Assembly: GCA_029961685.1 (NCBI GenBank)
Contig: JARWKL010000015.1
Coordinates: forward strand, 24,087,220 to 24,151,219
Length of the DNA: 64,000 bases
Reading direction: 5' to 3'
Source of the DNA: Aristolochia californica
Taxonomy: Eukaryota > Streptophyta > Magnoliopsida > Piperales > Aristolochiaceae
A program made the translations under genes and the position numbers. Under the pieces are notes generated by a model. It was not told where the DNA came from. It saw nothing but the letters and a program-made list of their open reading frames with translations, and ran no database searches. Positions 63,001-64,000 of this stretch are shown here, one piece after another; positions within the stretch are counted from its first letter, which is position 1, and each line of letters begins with the position of its first letter.

Positions 63001-64000
63001 TCAAGTCTTCCAAGCATAGACCGCCAAAAGTCGTTCTTTAAAAGGGTTTGGTGATGATGAAGGGAAGGTATAGTGAATTAATCATAATTTACTATTTACT
63101 TTTATAAATTAATTCCTAAGTAATGATTAATAAGGCAGCTAGAGAGAGTGGTGCAAAAGAAGTACATATGCACATTTGTAGGGCCCTATGAAAATGACCC
63201 CACCAATGCATGTCTGTGGTGTTTCTTCTTCTACTACTTCCTCTCCAGTCAAATAAAGTTTCGAGTGCAACACAGAACACAGAAGAAGGTTGGGGATGCT
63301 CATGCAATAGTCTTCGTGAGGGGCAGTCACACCTGTTATATGTTGAATTGAACGATACCTTTATAATTGATTATGGGTGATATTTATATAATTTAGAATA
63401 GAAAATATAAGTTTTACATGAGGAGATAATTACAACATAAGATAAATCCAATGTGATCTATCCAATAACTGAAGGGATTATATTTATCCCTTATCAACAC
63501 CGGCACTACCTTTCACCCATGAAGGCACAATGAAAGTGAAAAAGATATGTCTAGTGGAAAGTTTTTTTTCACAAGGTTGGGTGGTAAGGAGCAAAGGTGT
63601 TTGATTAGTGGACATGGTTGGCCAAGGCATGAGAAGATTTCATGTCCGGTATCTCATGGGAGGAAATCATTTTGTAGAGGCAAGTGACACCATTGAGAGC
63701 TGGTTTCCTTGATGTTTAAGCAAATTATAATACGTTTAATTGCCCATTATGTGGTAATAAAAAAAACTTTTTTCGTATCAACCCAATCACAAAATGCTTT
63801 AGGACTCACATCCATGAGATTCCCTTACACAAGCAATTAGATCTTACCATATTATAATCCATCTCTTTGTCAATTGCTTAAGTACTTTAGTGACAAAGAT
63901 ACTTAAACCTTATACATAAAAATTTTGAAGCAAGATTCTTTGTCGCCCCTGCACCGATGTCACATTCTTGTTCGTATACCTCACGATATTCTTAATTTAT
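60061..64000. other. Intergenic, no gene recognised
   Basis: Very AT-rich from 60600 to 61340. Open frames at 61370-61669, 61616-61861 and 62515-62773 show no known domain. 63360-64000 is featureless AT-rich DNA. Confidence 0.5.
60629..60651. repeat. (AG)n microsatellite
   Basis: About ten AG units after a short TATA run. Confidence 0.9.

Overview
This window is nuclear DNA from a flowering plant. The genes have introns with GT..AG borders. The protein families are plant-specific (phytoene synthase, phi-class glutathione transferase, a JASON homologue, LOB-domain, GARP and CCT-motif regulators). The intergenic DNA is AT-rich and full of LTR retrotransposons, MITEs and gene fragments. The sequence does not identify the species. 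All gene models below were assembled by hand from splice sites and reading-frame continuity, without transcript support.

Layout. 1-2357: truncated minus-strand Ty3/gypsy chromovirus (gag side plus one LTR) abutting the 3' exons of a HAD-hydrolase gene (about 2460-2953). 3463-4275: GSTF9/10-like glutathione transferase (minus, 3 exons). 4300-5975: repeat-rich spacer. 5976-9714: JASON-like gene (minus, 7 exons, 498 aa). 9715-12459: spacer holding an old copia-type LTR (about 10724-12105). 12460-16197: phytoene synthase (plus, 6 exons, 381 aa), followed by a perfect 49-bp inverted repeat. 17929-30703: a conserved coiled-coil protein gene (plus, 9 exons, 331 aa) whose second intron is 10.7 kb. 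That intron holds a nearly full-length gypsy chromovirus with an extra tandem LTR and an inverted LTR piece, plus a hAT-like non-autonomous element. 34159-35273: CCT-motif regulator (plus, 4 exons). 36781-39615: a graveyard of gene pieces (P4-ATPase C-terminus, copia LTR and gag, eEF2 C-terminal half). 41377-43772: GARP/G2-like MYB-related repressor candidate (minus, 5 exons). 43773-51286: mostly non-coding, with a Tourist-type MITE, a receptor-kinase fragment and a SINE-like sequence. 51287-54246: a complete but non-autonomous LTR element with a GATAT target duplication. 54351-56247: decayed FAR1/MULE-type gene. 58303-59639: LBD4-like LOB-domain gene (minus, 2 exons). 59640-64000: no convincing gene.

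The genes are unrelated neighbours, as is normal in a plant chromosome; there is no operon or pathway cluster. Phytoene synthase makes the first carotenoid in plastids, the GST conjugates glutathione in the cytosol, JASON acts in male meiosis II, and the CCT, GARP and LBD genes are nuclear regulators. I found no clearly new biological system. The most unusual structures are the LTR-LTR-inverted-LTR composite in the intron, the paired gypsy copies with poly(A) tracts just before gag, and the perfect inverted repeat behind phytoene synthase.
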